Assembly: GCA_003557605.1 (NCBI GenBank)
Contig: PWNW01000296.1
Span: forward strand, 1-6,390
From: Spirochaetaceae bacterium
GTDB lineage: Bacteria; Spirochaetota; Spirochaetia; PWKH01
DNA length: 6,390 nt
Direction: 5' to 3'
Position numbers and translations under genes: made by a program. This document shows, one piece after another, positions 1 to 6,158 of the stretch. The notes under the pieces are model-generated. The model searched no databases and was not told the DNA's origin. It saw nothing but the letters and a program-made list of their open reading frames with translations. Position 1 is the first letter of the stretch, and each line of letters begins with the position of its first letter.

Positions 1-599
1 GAGTTGTGATCTGCAATGTACCCGTATCCGTCGCCATGGATATGAATTGACATGGCAATATCTGTTAACGTGTCAAGCAGCACCGTAGCCCCAAGCAGCC
101 CGATGAGCTCTCCTTGGAAATCATATACCGGTGCAGCTGCAACAAAAACATATTCACCGGTTGATCTGGAGATAAGGGGTTCACTCACCGCTTTTGGTGC
201 CCCATGCTTCATGATTTTCCCAAAATATTCACGGTCGCCTACATTTCCGTAGGACCTCATAGAGTTAACGAAATCTCCACCTGGATCAGCAAAAAAGAGC
301 ATCTCAAAATCATTGTTCATCCATGCTTCCAGTGAAACCAGGTCATCCTCTATCACCGCAAGGTTTCCCGATCTTACGGCGTCACGTCGAGAAACGGTAC
401 GAACTTCGTTGATGTATCCTTCAAAAATCCTTCCCAGTTCCTCTGATCTGGCAATAAGGACCTCCTGGCTGAAGTCCTTGATCATAGGTATGGTGGTATC
501 TCTCACCAGCAGGTAGATGATTATGCCTGATGCGATCAGCAGGACAGCCAGAACTGATCCGAGCCATGCAATCATCTTACCTCGAACGGTACGCAACAA
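1..599 (-). CDS. Membrane-anchored dCache sensor protein, N-terminal part; probably an IcfG/RsbU-like PP2C phosphatase
   Basis: Only the first 199 codons are present; the gene runs off the left edge. Residues about 10-32 form one hydrophobic membrane segment (MIAWLGSVLAVLLIASGIII), preceded by a basic N-terminus (RTVRGK). Residues about 35-199 match an extracytoplasmic dCache_1 domain, with GDREYFGKI (121-129), VSEPLISRSTGEYV (138-151), AAPVYDFQGELIGLLGATV (155-173) and GYGYIAD (191-197). Such domains bind small ligands outside the membrane and control a cytoplasmic output. The output domain is not visible: it could be PP2C/SpoIIE, methyl-accepting, GGDEF or histidine kinase. The preceding RsbW-like kinase and two STAS proteins make a SpoIIE-type phosphatase the best inference. 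I chose the TTG start at 599 because AAGGAGG lies six bases upstream; the first in-frame ATG (575) is too far from it and would remove the positive N-terminal residues. The gene lies 25 bases after the kinase gene. Confidence 0.8.
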   Translation of the reverse strand, partial: MLRTVRGKMIAWLGSVLAVLLIASGIIIYLLVRDTTIPMIKDFSQEVLIARSEELGRIFEGYINEVRTVSRRDAVRSGNLAVIEDDLVSLEAWMNNDFEMLFFADPGGDFVNSMRSYGNVGDREYFGKIMKHGAPKAVSEPLISRSTGEYVFVAAAPVYDFQGELIGLLGATVLLDTLTDIAMSIHIHGDGYGYIADHN

Positions 600-605
600 A
601 TGATA

Positions 606-612
606 CCTCCTT
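606..612 (-). promoter_or_regulatory. Ribosome binding site that decides a TTG start
   Basis: Read on the minus strand, 612-606 is AAGGAGG, a near-perfect Shine-Dalgarno sequence, followed by six bases and then TTG at 599-597. A second TTG follows directly at 596. No ATG lies at a suitable distance, so initiation at TTG is the best reading for the dCache protein. Confidence 0.75.
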
Positions 613-624
613 CCCTTTCTGCAT

Positions 625-1035
625 CTACAGTCTTTTCACCATCCGCACAATGTTCTGCCCATCCTCCCGTTCATAAGAAATTTCATCCATCACCTGACGG
701 GTAAGGAATATTCCCAGACCTCCAATTTCCCGGTCCTCCATGGGCTGTGTGATGTCAGGTTCCTGCTTTTCCAGGATGTTAAAGGGAATCCCTGCATCCC
801 GAATTTCAATGAACACGCCAGGCTCCCCCTGCTCTGCTTTTGAGCAGTCAATAGAGAGTTCACCGTGACTGTCGGGATAGGCATAGTGAATGATGTTGAC
901 CAGCAGTTCCTCAGCGGCAAGACGGACTTTAAACAGCCGTTCCCTATCCGCGCCTAACTGAACCATCACCTCGTTGATGAATTCAAGCATGTCTTCAAGG
1001 GAGTCAAGCTCGGCAGGATACGTCCTCTGCGCCAT
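625..1035 (-). CDS. RsbW/SpoIIAB-like anti-sigma factor serine kinase
   Basis: A 136-residue GHKL-fold ATPase of the HATPase_c_2 type. In this family the protein phosphorylates a serine on a STAS antagonist and, when free, binds a sigma factor or another target. The N-box is EELLVNIIHYAY (42-53), with Glu43 and Asn47 at the positions of the catalytic Glu and the Mg-binding Asn. The G1 box is DAGIPFN (80-86) and the G2 box is GGLGIFLTRQVMDEI (105-119), with a C-terminal strand ending in VKRL. Length is typical of the family. The open frame extends upstream to 1065, but I prefer the ATG at 1035 because AGGAG (1047-1043) lies seven bases before it and overlaps the stop codon of the preceding STAS gene. 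That gives a 10-base gap rather than an overlap. The likely substrates are the two STAS proteins of this operon. No sigma factor is in the window, so the final target is unknown. Confidence 0.9.
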   Translation of the reverse strand: MAQRTYPAELDSLEDMLEFINEVMVQLGADRERLFKVRLAAEELLVNIIHYAYPDSHGELSIDCSKAEQGEPGVFIEIRDAGIPFNILEKQEPDITQPMEDREIGGLGIFLTRQVMDEISYEREDGQNIVRMVKRL

Positions 1036-1045
1036 GGCTTTGCTC

Positions 1046-1375
1046 CTACTGTGTTTTTTGATCAAATGAGTCCTGTATGGTCATGAATGTATCCAGGCCG
1101 CTCATTTTAATGACATCCAGCACGGTCTGCTGGGCCCCAATTAAATAGACCTGCGCATTCATTCCGATGCGCTGCTTGGCGAATATCATCACCCGAAGGC
1201 CTGCACTGGCTATGTACTCAAGATCTTCAGAGAAAAACACGATCTTTGAAACATCCTTGCCGATCAATTTTTTCAGTTCTTCCTGAAATGCCGGGGCATT
1301 CGTTGCATCAAGTCTTCCCCCTAACCGAATTTTTGCTGTTCCTTCATCAAGTTCCATCTGTAACTGCAGTTCCAT
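1046..1375 (-). CDS. STAS-domain anti-sigma factor antagonist (second STAS protein)
   Basis: A 109-residue single STAS domain of the SpoIIAA/RsbV kind. The beta-alpha core is recognisable: IRLGGRLDATNAPAFQEEL (16-34), then SEDLEYIASAGLRVMIFA (49-66) and a C-terminal VLDVIKMSGLDTFMTI. Ser57 in the ASAGL motif aligns with the serine phosphorylated by SpoIIAB or RsbW, so the partner-switching site is present. The usual Asp-containing strand before it (LDLS or LDMT) is replaced by IVFFSEDLE, so it differs from the first STAS protein of the operon. The ATG is supported by AAAGGAG six bases upstream. The first 29 bases of the gene lie inside the 3' end of glgX in another frame, which suggests translational coupling. 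It is followed 10 bases later by the kinase gene, its likely partner. Its role as a phosphorylated switch is inferred from the family and the gene order. Confidence 0.9.
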   Translation of the reverse strand: MELQLQMELDEGTAKIRLGGRLDATNAPAFQEELKKLIGKDVSKIVFFSEDLEYIASAGLRVMIFAKQRIGMNAQVYLIGAQQTVLDVIKMSGLDTFMTIQDSFDQKTQ

Positions 1376-3494
1376 TATCTTCTCCTTTTCTCTGATTCAG
1401 TTTACTGACCAGGACGACGACTGAGCGCGGTCCTGCTAAAAATGCATGCTGGTTATCTAGAAGCACTTCATTGCCAATTTCAGAAATATCATGTGGGGGG
1501 CGCATATCTGTGTTGGCAAAAACATGCCATTTGGCATTTCCTTCAGCTGCGGGAAGTTCAAAGCTGTGACATTCCCAGTGCATGTTTACTGCTGCGTACA
1601 CGTCCGGTTCTTCAGGGCAGCCGAACCGGCGGCACATGAATGCAATGGTCCGTGAGTCAAATGATGCATCAGGCTCCCATGCTCTCACCCCATGCCAGGA
1701 AATTTCCGCATTGCTGTCAGTGTTCCTGACATAACTGCTTTTGCGAAGCACATCATGCTTCATGCGGAATGCAATCATCTGCTTCATAAAGCGAAACAGT
1801 TCTCCATGGCTTTTCAGCAGGTCCCAGTTCAGCCATGAAATGCTGTTATCCTGGCAGTAGGCATTATTGTTTCCGTCCTGGGAATTTCCCATTTCATCAC
1901 CCGATAGCACCATGGGAGCTCCATTGCTTACCAGAAGCATGGCAGCAGCATTTTTTATCTGCTTGAGACGCAGCTGGGTGATTTCAGGATCATCTGAAGG
2001 GCCCTCTGCACCGCAGTTCCAGCTGCTGTTGTCATTGCTTCCGTCACGGTTGTCCTCACCGTTCGCTTCATTGTGCTTGTCGTTGTAGGAAACAAGGTCC
2101 ATGAGGGTAAAACCGTCATGGCAGGTAATAAAGTTGACCGATGCGGAGGTCATCCTGTTCTGCCATTGGTACAGGTCAGGGGAACCCTGCAGACGCTGCA
2201 TCACCGCCGGAACCATTCCAGCATCACCCTTGAGAAACCTGCGCATATCGTCTCGATATTTTCCGTTCCATTCAGCCCAGCGGTCCCATGAGGGGAATGA
2301 CCCGACCTGGTAGAGCCCTCCGGCATCCCATGCCTCAGCAATCAGCTTGCATTTTCCTAAGACCGGATCAAATGCGAGGGTTTCAAGAAGGGGGGGACTG
2401 TTCATCGGTGCCCCGTTCTGATCACGGCCGAGAATGGATGCAAGGTCAAAGCGGAATCCGTCTATATGGTAATCAGAGACCCAGTACCGCAGGCAGTCAA
2501 GGATCATATTCCTCACAATGGGGTTATTGCAGTTCAAGGTGTTTCCGCAGCCGCTGAAGTTGTAGTAGTACCCCTCAGGGGTAAGCATATAGTAGCTTTT
2601 ATTATCAATGCCGCGGTAGGAAATATAGGGACCCTGCTCATTACCTTCCGCAGTATGGTTAAACACCACATCGAGGATAACTTCGATCCCTGCCTTATGC
2701 AGGGCCTTGATCGTAGTCTTCAGTTCGTCAACCTGCATCCCGTATTTTCCAGTAGCGGCATATCCCGCCTTCGGGGCAAAGAACCCGACATTGCTGTATC
2801 CCCATAGATTCATGAGCCGTTCACCGGTAACCGGAGAAAGACGGGAATGTTCAAATTCATCAAATTCATGAACCGGAAGCAGCTCGACGCAGTTAATCCC
2901 CAGGGACTTCAGGTAGGGGATCTTTTCACGGATACCGGAAAATGTGCCTGGATGCTTGATCCCGGAGGATGGATGGGCGGTAAAATTCCTTACATGCATT
3001 TCATAGATTACCAGGTCCTCAAAGGGTATCTGCAGCTGGGTGTCATCTTCCCAGTCGAAGTCGTCAAAGAAGATTCTTGACCGATGGGGAAAGATATTAG
3101 ACCAGTCCGGTTCTTTGCCCCATTCATCCCGTCCGCCGATTGATTTTGCATAGGGGTCCAGAAGAATTTTGCTGCTGTCAAATCGATGTCCCGATTTCGG
3201 ATCCCAGGGCCCGGTCATGCGGTACCCGTACTCTATGTTTTCATAATCAAGGTCAAACACCACCATGGAAAACACGTTTCCGATGCAGAATTCCGGGAAA
3301 AACGGTATTTCTGCAAAAGGAGCAGGTTCATGCTTATTGAACAGAACCAGCACACAGGAATCTGCATACCGGGAGTAGACTGAAAAGTTTACTCCCCCTG
3401 GAACAATTACTGCACCGAAGGGTATAGGCTTTCCTGAACGAAGGCTGAACCCCTTGCACTCATGGGTGGGATGCGCATCCAGTCGACGGATCAT
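1347..3494 (-). CDS. glgX: Glycogen debranching enzyme (GlgX/TreX-type isoamylase, GH13)
   Basis: A 715-residue cytoplasmic enzyme that hydrolyses alpha-1,6 branch linkages of glycogen or limit dextrin. An N-terminal CBM48-like beta domain (about 20-115, with GGVNFSVYSRYAD and EYGYRMTGPWDP) precedes the catalytic (beta/alpha)8 barrel. The four GH13 signature regions are intact: DVVFNH (275-280), GFRFDLA with nucleophile Asp350, IAEAWDAGG with acid/base Glu387, and FITCHDGFT with transition-state stabiliser Asp460. The stretch after region III (WAEWNGKYRDDMRRF, 406-420) and NWNCGAEG-like SSWNCGAEGPS (490-500) are typical of GlgX and TreX. The length agrees with TreX and is somewhat longer than Escherichia coli GlgX. 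The start is nine bases after the first STAS gene, with a purine-rich AAGGGGAG just upstream. It sits between two STAS genes rather than among glycogen synthesis genes, so its expression is tied to the regulatory module. Plant-like isoamylase specificity cannot be excluded. Confidence 0.95.
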   Translation of the reverse strand: MIRRLDAHPTHECKGFSLRSGKPIPFGAVIVPGGVNFSVYSRYADSCVLVLFNKHEPAPFAEIPFFPEFCIGNVFSMVVFDLDYENIEYGYRMTGPWDPKSGHRFDSSKILLDPYAKSIGGRDEWGKEPDWSNIFPHRSRIFFDDFDWEDDTQLQIPFEDLVIYEMHVRNFTAHPSSGIKHPGTFSGIREKIPYLKSLGINCVELLPVHEFDEFEHSRLSPVTGERLMNLWGYSNVGFFAPKAGYAATGKYGMQVDELKTTIKALHKAGIEVILDVVFNHTAEGNEQGPYISYRGIDNKSYYMLTPEGYYYNFSGCGNTLNCNNPIVRNMILDCLRYWVSDYHIDGFRFDLASILGRDQNGAPMNSPPLLETLAFDPVLGKCKLIAEAWDAGGLYQVGSFPSWDRWAEWNGKYRDDMRRFLKGDAGMVPAVMQRLQGSPDLYQWQNRMTSASVNFITCHDGFTLMDLVSYNDKHNEANGEDNRDGSNDNSSWNCGAEGPSDDPEITQLRLKQIKNAAAMLLVSNGAPMVLSGDEMGNSQDGNNNAYCQDNSISWLNWDLLKSHGELFRFMKQMIAFRMKHDVLRKSSYVRNTDSNAEISWHGVRAWEPDASFDSRTIAFMCRRFGCPEEPDVYAAVNMHWECHSFELPAAEGNAKWHVFANTDMRPPHDISEIGNEVLLDNQHAFLAGPRSVVVLVSKLNQRKGEDNGTAVTDGT

Positions 3495-3503
3495 AGGCTC
3501 CCC

Positions 3504-3842
3504 TTACTGTTTGGACAGCGATTCAGCTGCCTGCTCAACGGTTGTAAAGATAGTAAAAAACGTACTGAACCCGGTCATGTCCATGATATCGATAATTTCT
3601 TCCGACCCCCCAGCCAGTGCCCAGGTGCCTCCCTGTGCTTTCAGCTGCTTGCAGACCATCAGCAGCACCCGCAGTCCCGCACTCGAAATGTACCGGCAGT
3701 CTGTCATGTCAAGCACAAGCTGGGTCTTCAGGTCTATGCTGCTGAATATCTCCTGCTCAGCTTGAGAAGCAGAGGTGCTGTCAAGATCTCCTGACATCTT
3801 CACTACCGGAAGACCGTATTGTTCAGAGACAGAAATCTCCAT
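3504..3842 (-). CDS. STAS-domain anti-sigma factor antagonist (first STAS protein)
   Basis: A 112-residue single-domain STAS protein with the canonical features of SpoIIAA/RsbV-type antagonists. These are VVKMSGDLDSTSASQAEQEI (13-32), the strand LVLDMTDCRYISSAGLRVLL (42-61) and a C-terminal helix region EIIDIMDMTGFSTFFTIF. Ser54 in the SAGL motif is the expected phosphorylation site. Unphosphorylated antagonist would bind the anti-sigma kinase and release its target; phosphorylation by the kinase reverses this. The ATG at 3842 is preceded by AAGGAG at seven bases spacing. It lies 24 bases after the AGE-family gene and nine bases before glgX. It is closer to the family consensus than the second STAS protein, so the two may not be redundant. 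Whether it binds the operon's kinase or some other partner cannot be told from sequence. Confidence 0.92.
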   Translation of the reverse strand: MEISVSEQYGLPVVKMSGDLDSTSASQAEQEIFSSIDLKTQLVLDMTDCRYISSAGLRVLLMVCKQLKAQGGTWALAGGSEEIIDIMDMTGFSTFFTIFTTVEQAAESLSKQ

Positions 3843-3866
3843 AAATCGGCTCCTTGTGTGCAGTAT

Positions 3867-5705
3867 TTATTTTGGTACGACCCGTACCCGAATTTTTGGA
3901 CGATAGGTCAGGTTCGGCAGAGACACCGTGAGCTGTTCAGCATCAAAGTTTTTCCATGGATTGTTGTCCACATACACTTCAGAAATCCTTACGCTTCCCT
4001 GCGGGAGGATATCAGGGCTGACGCGAAGGATGCTGTCCGGAAAGCCGTTCACCAGGGGTTTAAAGTATAAATCCACGGGCTGTTTTGATGCCAGCAGGTT
4101 GATATATACCGTTGAGAGGAATGCCAGCTCAACCGAATGATATGCGCTCATGGAATGGCTTCCCTTCATCCTCTCGGTGCCGAGGAGATAGGGTATGCCG
4201 TTTGCCAGCACATTGAAATATACAGAACCGTCATCATGATCAAGAAAGAAGGTATTGTAGAACGCAGCTGACTCCCGGGCAAGCTTCAGGTACTGGTCAT
4301 CTCCAAGAATTCCATAGAGGATCTGGTATGCAAGGATAGACTGCTCCTGCTGCCACCAGGCCTTTCTGTCATGCCAGGCAAACCGGTAATGCTCCTCCCC
4401 TTCCTTCAGTTCCCGCTCCATGGCGTCATACCATCCGGAGCGCTGGTTATCCATGCCGTGGGCAGGCATAACTTCCGCAATTTTCCGTGCCAGTTCAACA
4501 TACTCTTTCTTCGGAACGGCACTGTATATCCTCATCAGGTTCCAGGCAATTTTCAGGTTATGACCGATGATGGCCCTGTTCTGCTGCCACCCCCAGGTCT
4601 TGTCATGGCTCCAGTCGGCAAAAAACCGTTCCTGCACAAACGGACTGTTGTCGTAATCAGGGAAATACCTGCATATGAGATCACCGCATTCTTCAAGCAT
4701 ATCTAGATGCTTCTGCTCTCCAGTTGCCAGGTAGAGGTTTATCAGATAGGCAGGGGCATGGTCTCCAACGGAATTCCAGTTCTTTCGTCCCCTATTATTT
4801 CCCAGTTCATCGCTCAAGGGACTGAGTGTAATAGGGTCGACATGGGAAAAATACCCTTCCTGTTCGGAATCATGGAAAAAGCGGGAAAAGAGGTCCATGG
4901 TCATTGAAATATCTTTCAGAATGCTCTGATCACCGTTGATGCGGTAGGTCTGGGTTGGACCAGCGAGGGCATAAATCTGCTCATACATGGGAACCGCAAA
5001 GTAGTCATCACCAAATTCCGATGCAAACACCTTGTGGTCAGGTCCGTCGGGAACCTGGTCTATCCCGTGATACCAGTAGACAATGTTTTCATCCAGGTCA
5101 TAAAACCTCATATGGTCCCGGAGGTATGCTGTTCCCTTTTCAGCTGCTTCCAGGTAGACATCTTCTCCAGTCAGCATGAATGCGGATGCCATTCCGTATA
5201 CCATGCGGGAGATAGTGTCTGTTTCCTGACGCACCGTACCGGTCTGGGTACCGGAAAGTCCTATGGATGTACGATATGTATCATAATTAATTTTCTCAAG
5301 ATCCCTGGTCTGAAACTGTGAGCGCAGGAAAAAATCACAAATGGCTGCAGACTGCTTTATCCACCAGTCGGGCTCTTCAAAGCGGTAAGCTGATGCATTC
5401 TTCCCCTGAAAAAACATCGCCTGTGCTTCAAATACATGGGAACCTTTTGAAGGATAGTATATGCCGTATATAAACAGGTACTGACCGCTGCTTAGGAAGC
5501 TGAACATCCGTTCCGTGCAGTCCAGGTACGGCTCACCTAGATTTCTAATAATCTGTGCATAGCAGTTCGGAGCAGTTTTGACACGGAACTTCCTTCCGTC
5601 AGTCGTCAAGACGCTGAAGGTCCGTTCTGCTTCATTGACTTCACCTGCATACCCGGCAACGGTGTCAAAAAAAGAAAAACCTGTTACATCACAAAGGTCT
5701 CCCAT
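3867..5705 (-). CDS. AGE-superfamily (N-acylglucosamine 2-epimerase-like) protein with extra N-terminal beta domain
   Basis: A 612-residue protein, longer than classical AGE or cellobiose 2-epimerases of about 400 residues. Residues 1-105 are beta-rich and possibly OB-like (FSVLTTDGRKFRVKT, YLFIYGIYYPS). Residues about 110-540 look like an (alpha/alpha)6 barrel with repeated helices, and 540-612 form a short beta-rich tail. Conserved AGE-type histidines appear retained: His316 in GDHAPAYLINLYLATG, His381 in IGHNLKIAWNLMR and His523 in SAYHSVELAF, together with KAWWQQEQSILAYQ (448-461). In this family these residues open and re-form the reducing end of a sugar to epimerise C2, or isomerise it. 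The substrate here is unknown. The Glu normally found in GHxxExAW is Lys385, so the activity may differ. No signal peptide is seen, so it is probably cytoplasmic. It heads the operon with GGAGG nine bases before the ATG. Its link to glgX suggests a role with released glucan or another sugar, but this is inference. Confidence 0.82.
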   Translation of the reverse strand: MGDLCDVTGFSFFDTVAGYAGEVNEAERTFSVLTTDGRKFRVKTAPNCYAQIIRNLGEPYLDCTERMFSFLSSGQYLFIYGIYYPSKGSHVFEAQAMFFQGKNASAYRFEEPDWWIKQSAAICDFFLRSQFQTRDLEKINYDTYRTSIGLSGTQTGTVRQETDTISRMVYGMASAFMLTGEDVYLEAAEKGTAYLRDHMRFYDLDENIVYWYHGIDQVPDGPDHKVFASEFGDDYFAVPMYEQIYALAGPTQTYRINGDQSILKDISMTMDLFSRFFHDSEQEGYFSHVDPITLSPLSDELGNNRGRKNWNSVGDHAPAYLINLYLATGEQKHLDMLEECGDLICRYFPDYDNSPFVQERFFADWSHDKTWGWQQNRAIIGHNLKIAWNLMRIYSAVPKKEYVELARKIAEVMPAHGMDNQRSGWYDAMERELKEGEEHYRFAWHDRKAWWQQEQSILAYQILYGILGDDQYLKLARESAAFYNTFFLDHDDGSVYFNVLANGIPYLLGTERMKGSHSMSAYHSVELAFLSTVYINLLASKQPVDLYFKPLVNGFPDSILRVSPDILPQGSVRISEVYVDNNPWKNFDAEQLTVSLPNLTYRPKIRVRVVPK

Positions 5706-5780
5706 CTCATTAAACCTCCAAAAAAATAAACTATTTACCTATTAATTAAAATAAAAAATTAATGAGCCACAATGGGAGAC
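5697..5780 (-). promoter_or_regulatory. Long-range inverted repeat in the operon leader enclosing the start codon
   Basis: In the predicted mRNA, the segment 5780-5772 (GUCUCCCAU) is the exact complement of 5705-5697 (AUGGGAGAC), and 5766-5759 (CUCAUUAA) is the exact complement of 5713-5706 (UUAAUGAG). The two parts are contiguous on the gene side and separated by a five-base bulge (5771-5767) on the upstream side, giving 17 paired bases. The loop of about 45 bases is U-rich and ends with the Shine-Dalgarno GGAGG (5719-5715), one base outside the stem. The AUG of the AGE-family gene lies in the stem, so folding should hinder initiation. The sequence match is direct observation; a regulatory role is inference. 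A mutational inverted copy is the other explanation. Confidence 0.6.
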
Positions 5781-5801
5781 AAATAAATGTTATAGAAATT
5801 A

Positions 5802-5830
5802 ATAATCTCATAGAACGTGTGCGTTGTCAA
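5802..5830 (-). promoter_or_regulatory. Sigma70-like promoter of the regulatory/glycogen operon
   Basis: On the minus strand, TTGACA (5830-5825, a perfect -35 consensus) is followed by a 17-base spacer and GATTAT (5807-5802, four of six matches to TATAAT). Transcription would begin near 5795, leaving a leader of about 90 bases before the ATG at 5705. This places the complete inverted repeat inside the transcript. It is the best promoter match in the intergenic region. Confidence 0.65.
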
Positions 5831-5857
5831 TGTAAAATACTTTTTTACACTGTAAAA
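5831..5857 (-). repeat. Three TGTAAAA/TTTTACA boxes adjoining the -35 element; putative operator
   Basis: On the plus strand, TGTAAAA occurs at 5831-5837 and 5851-5857, exactly 20 bases apart, and its complement TTTTACA occurs at 5843-5849. The last two form a perfect 7-1-7 palindrome (TTTTACACTGTAAAA); the first two form a 7-5-7 inverted repeat. The array touches the upstream edge of the -35 hexamer, a position suited to an activator or to a repressor blocking polymerase. The binding protein is not identifiable, and the AT-rich context raises the chance background. Confidence 0.45.
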
Positions 5858-6053
5858 CTGGACTTATAAAAAAAAACCCTATACATAATATAGTATTTTA
5901 GAAATCATGAACCTGTATCTTCGAAGCTTTTCCCAATCTTTCACCCTGCATGGTTCATCTGATGAAAGCTTGACTTGAGATCTTTCATTTGATGCCAAAT
6001 GTCTGGATTTTTACCAATACAGTGAAGTATGTTATAGGGAACTACCAAGAATA
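5858..6053. other. Intergenic stretch without a supportable gene
   Basis: This stretch separates the operon control region from the first recognisable element of the insertion sequence. No frame has a ribosome binding site plus convincing protein-like sequence. It contains several short inverted repeats: ATGAACC (5907-5913) with GGTTCAT (5952-5958); TTCATC-T-GATGAA (5954-5966); ATGAAAG (5962-5968) with CTTTCAT (5982-5988); and CATTTG-ATGC-CAAATG (5986-6001). The outer left boundary of the insertion sequence probably lies in the last 20-40 bases, but I cannot place it. Confidence 0.5.
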
Positions 6054-6074
6054 CCCCGTCCGCTTGCGGCGGGG
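6054..6074 (+). repeat. Left-end hairpin of the IS with bulged T
   Basis: CCCCG (6054-6058) pairs with CGGGG (6070-6074), and CCGC (6060-6063) pairs with GCGG (6066-6069). This leaves one unpaired T at 6059 on the 5' arm and TT (6064-6065) at the tip, so the loop is effectively CTTG. A GC-rich stem with one extrahelical T is the structure recognised by TnpA of IS608-like elements. No T-run follows, so it is not a classical intrinsic terminator, though the end stem-loop of IS200 has been reported to block incoming transcription. Confidence 0.7.
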
Positions 6075-6105
6075 ATGAATTGGCAAAATAATTAAAAAAA
6101 ACCAC

Positions 6106-6134
6106 ATGACAAATATTAAGTATTATAGTATATT
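6106..6134 (+). promoter_or_regulatory. Promoter of the IS genes
   Basis: ATGACA (6106-6111, five of six matches to TTGACA) is followed by a 17-base spacer and TATATT (6129-6134, five of six matches to TATAAT). Transcription would start near 6141, just before the AGGAGGTG ribosome binding site (6147-6154). Three GTAT repeats (6120, 6128, 6135) overlap the -10 region and could serve as a binding site for the downstream RHH-like protein; that is speculative. Confidence 0.5.
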
Positions 6135-6158
6135 GTATATGTAAACAGGAGGTGAATA

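Noticed and set aside
690..920. Minus-strand open frame inside the kinase gene
   Set aside because: It is a shifted-frame shadow of the RsbW-like gene, whose N, G1 and G2 boxes are intact in the main frame.
1036..1065. Upstream start of the kinase gene at 1065
   Set aside because: It would add ten residues outside the family core and overlap the STAS gene, while the ATG at 1035 has a properly spaced AGGAG.
2466..2807. Plus-strand open frame of 113 codons within glgX
   Set aside because: It is antisense to conserved GH13 catalytic regions, has no ribosome binding site and no recognisable domain.
6011..6014. TTAC as the IS left cleavage site
   Set aside because: TTAC is the IS608 target, but this one lies 40 bases before the hairpin, which seems too far, and other elements use different targets. 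Not enough evidence.
6054..6074. Hairpin read as an intrinsic terminator
   Set aside because: The stem is GC-rich but is followed by ATGAATTGG on the plus strand and TATTCTTGG on the minus strand, with no T-run. The bulged T and the tnpA context favour an IS end.
5889..6131. TATAGTAT at 5889-5896 repeated at 6124-6131
   Set aside because: An eight-base match in strongly AT-rich DNA, with no extension of similarity, is expected by chance.
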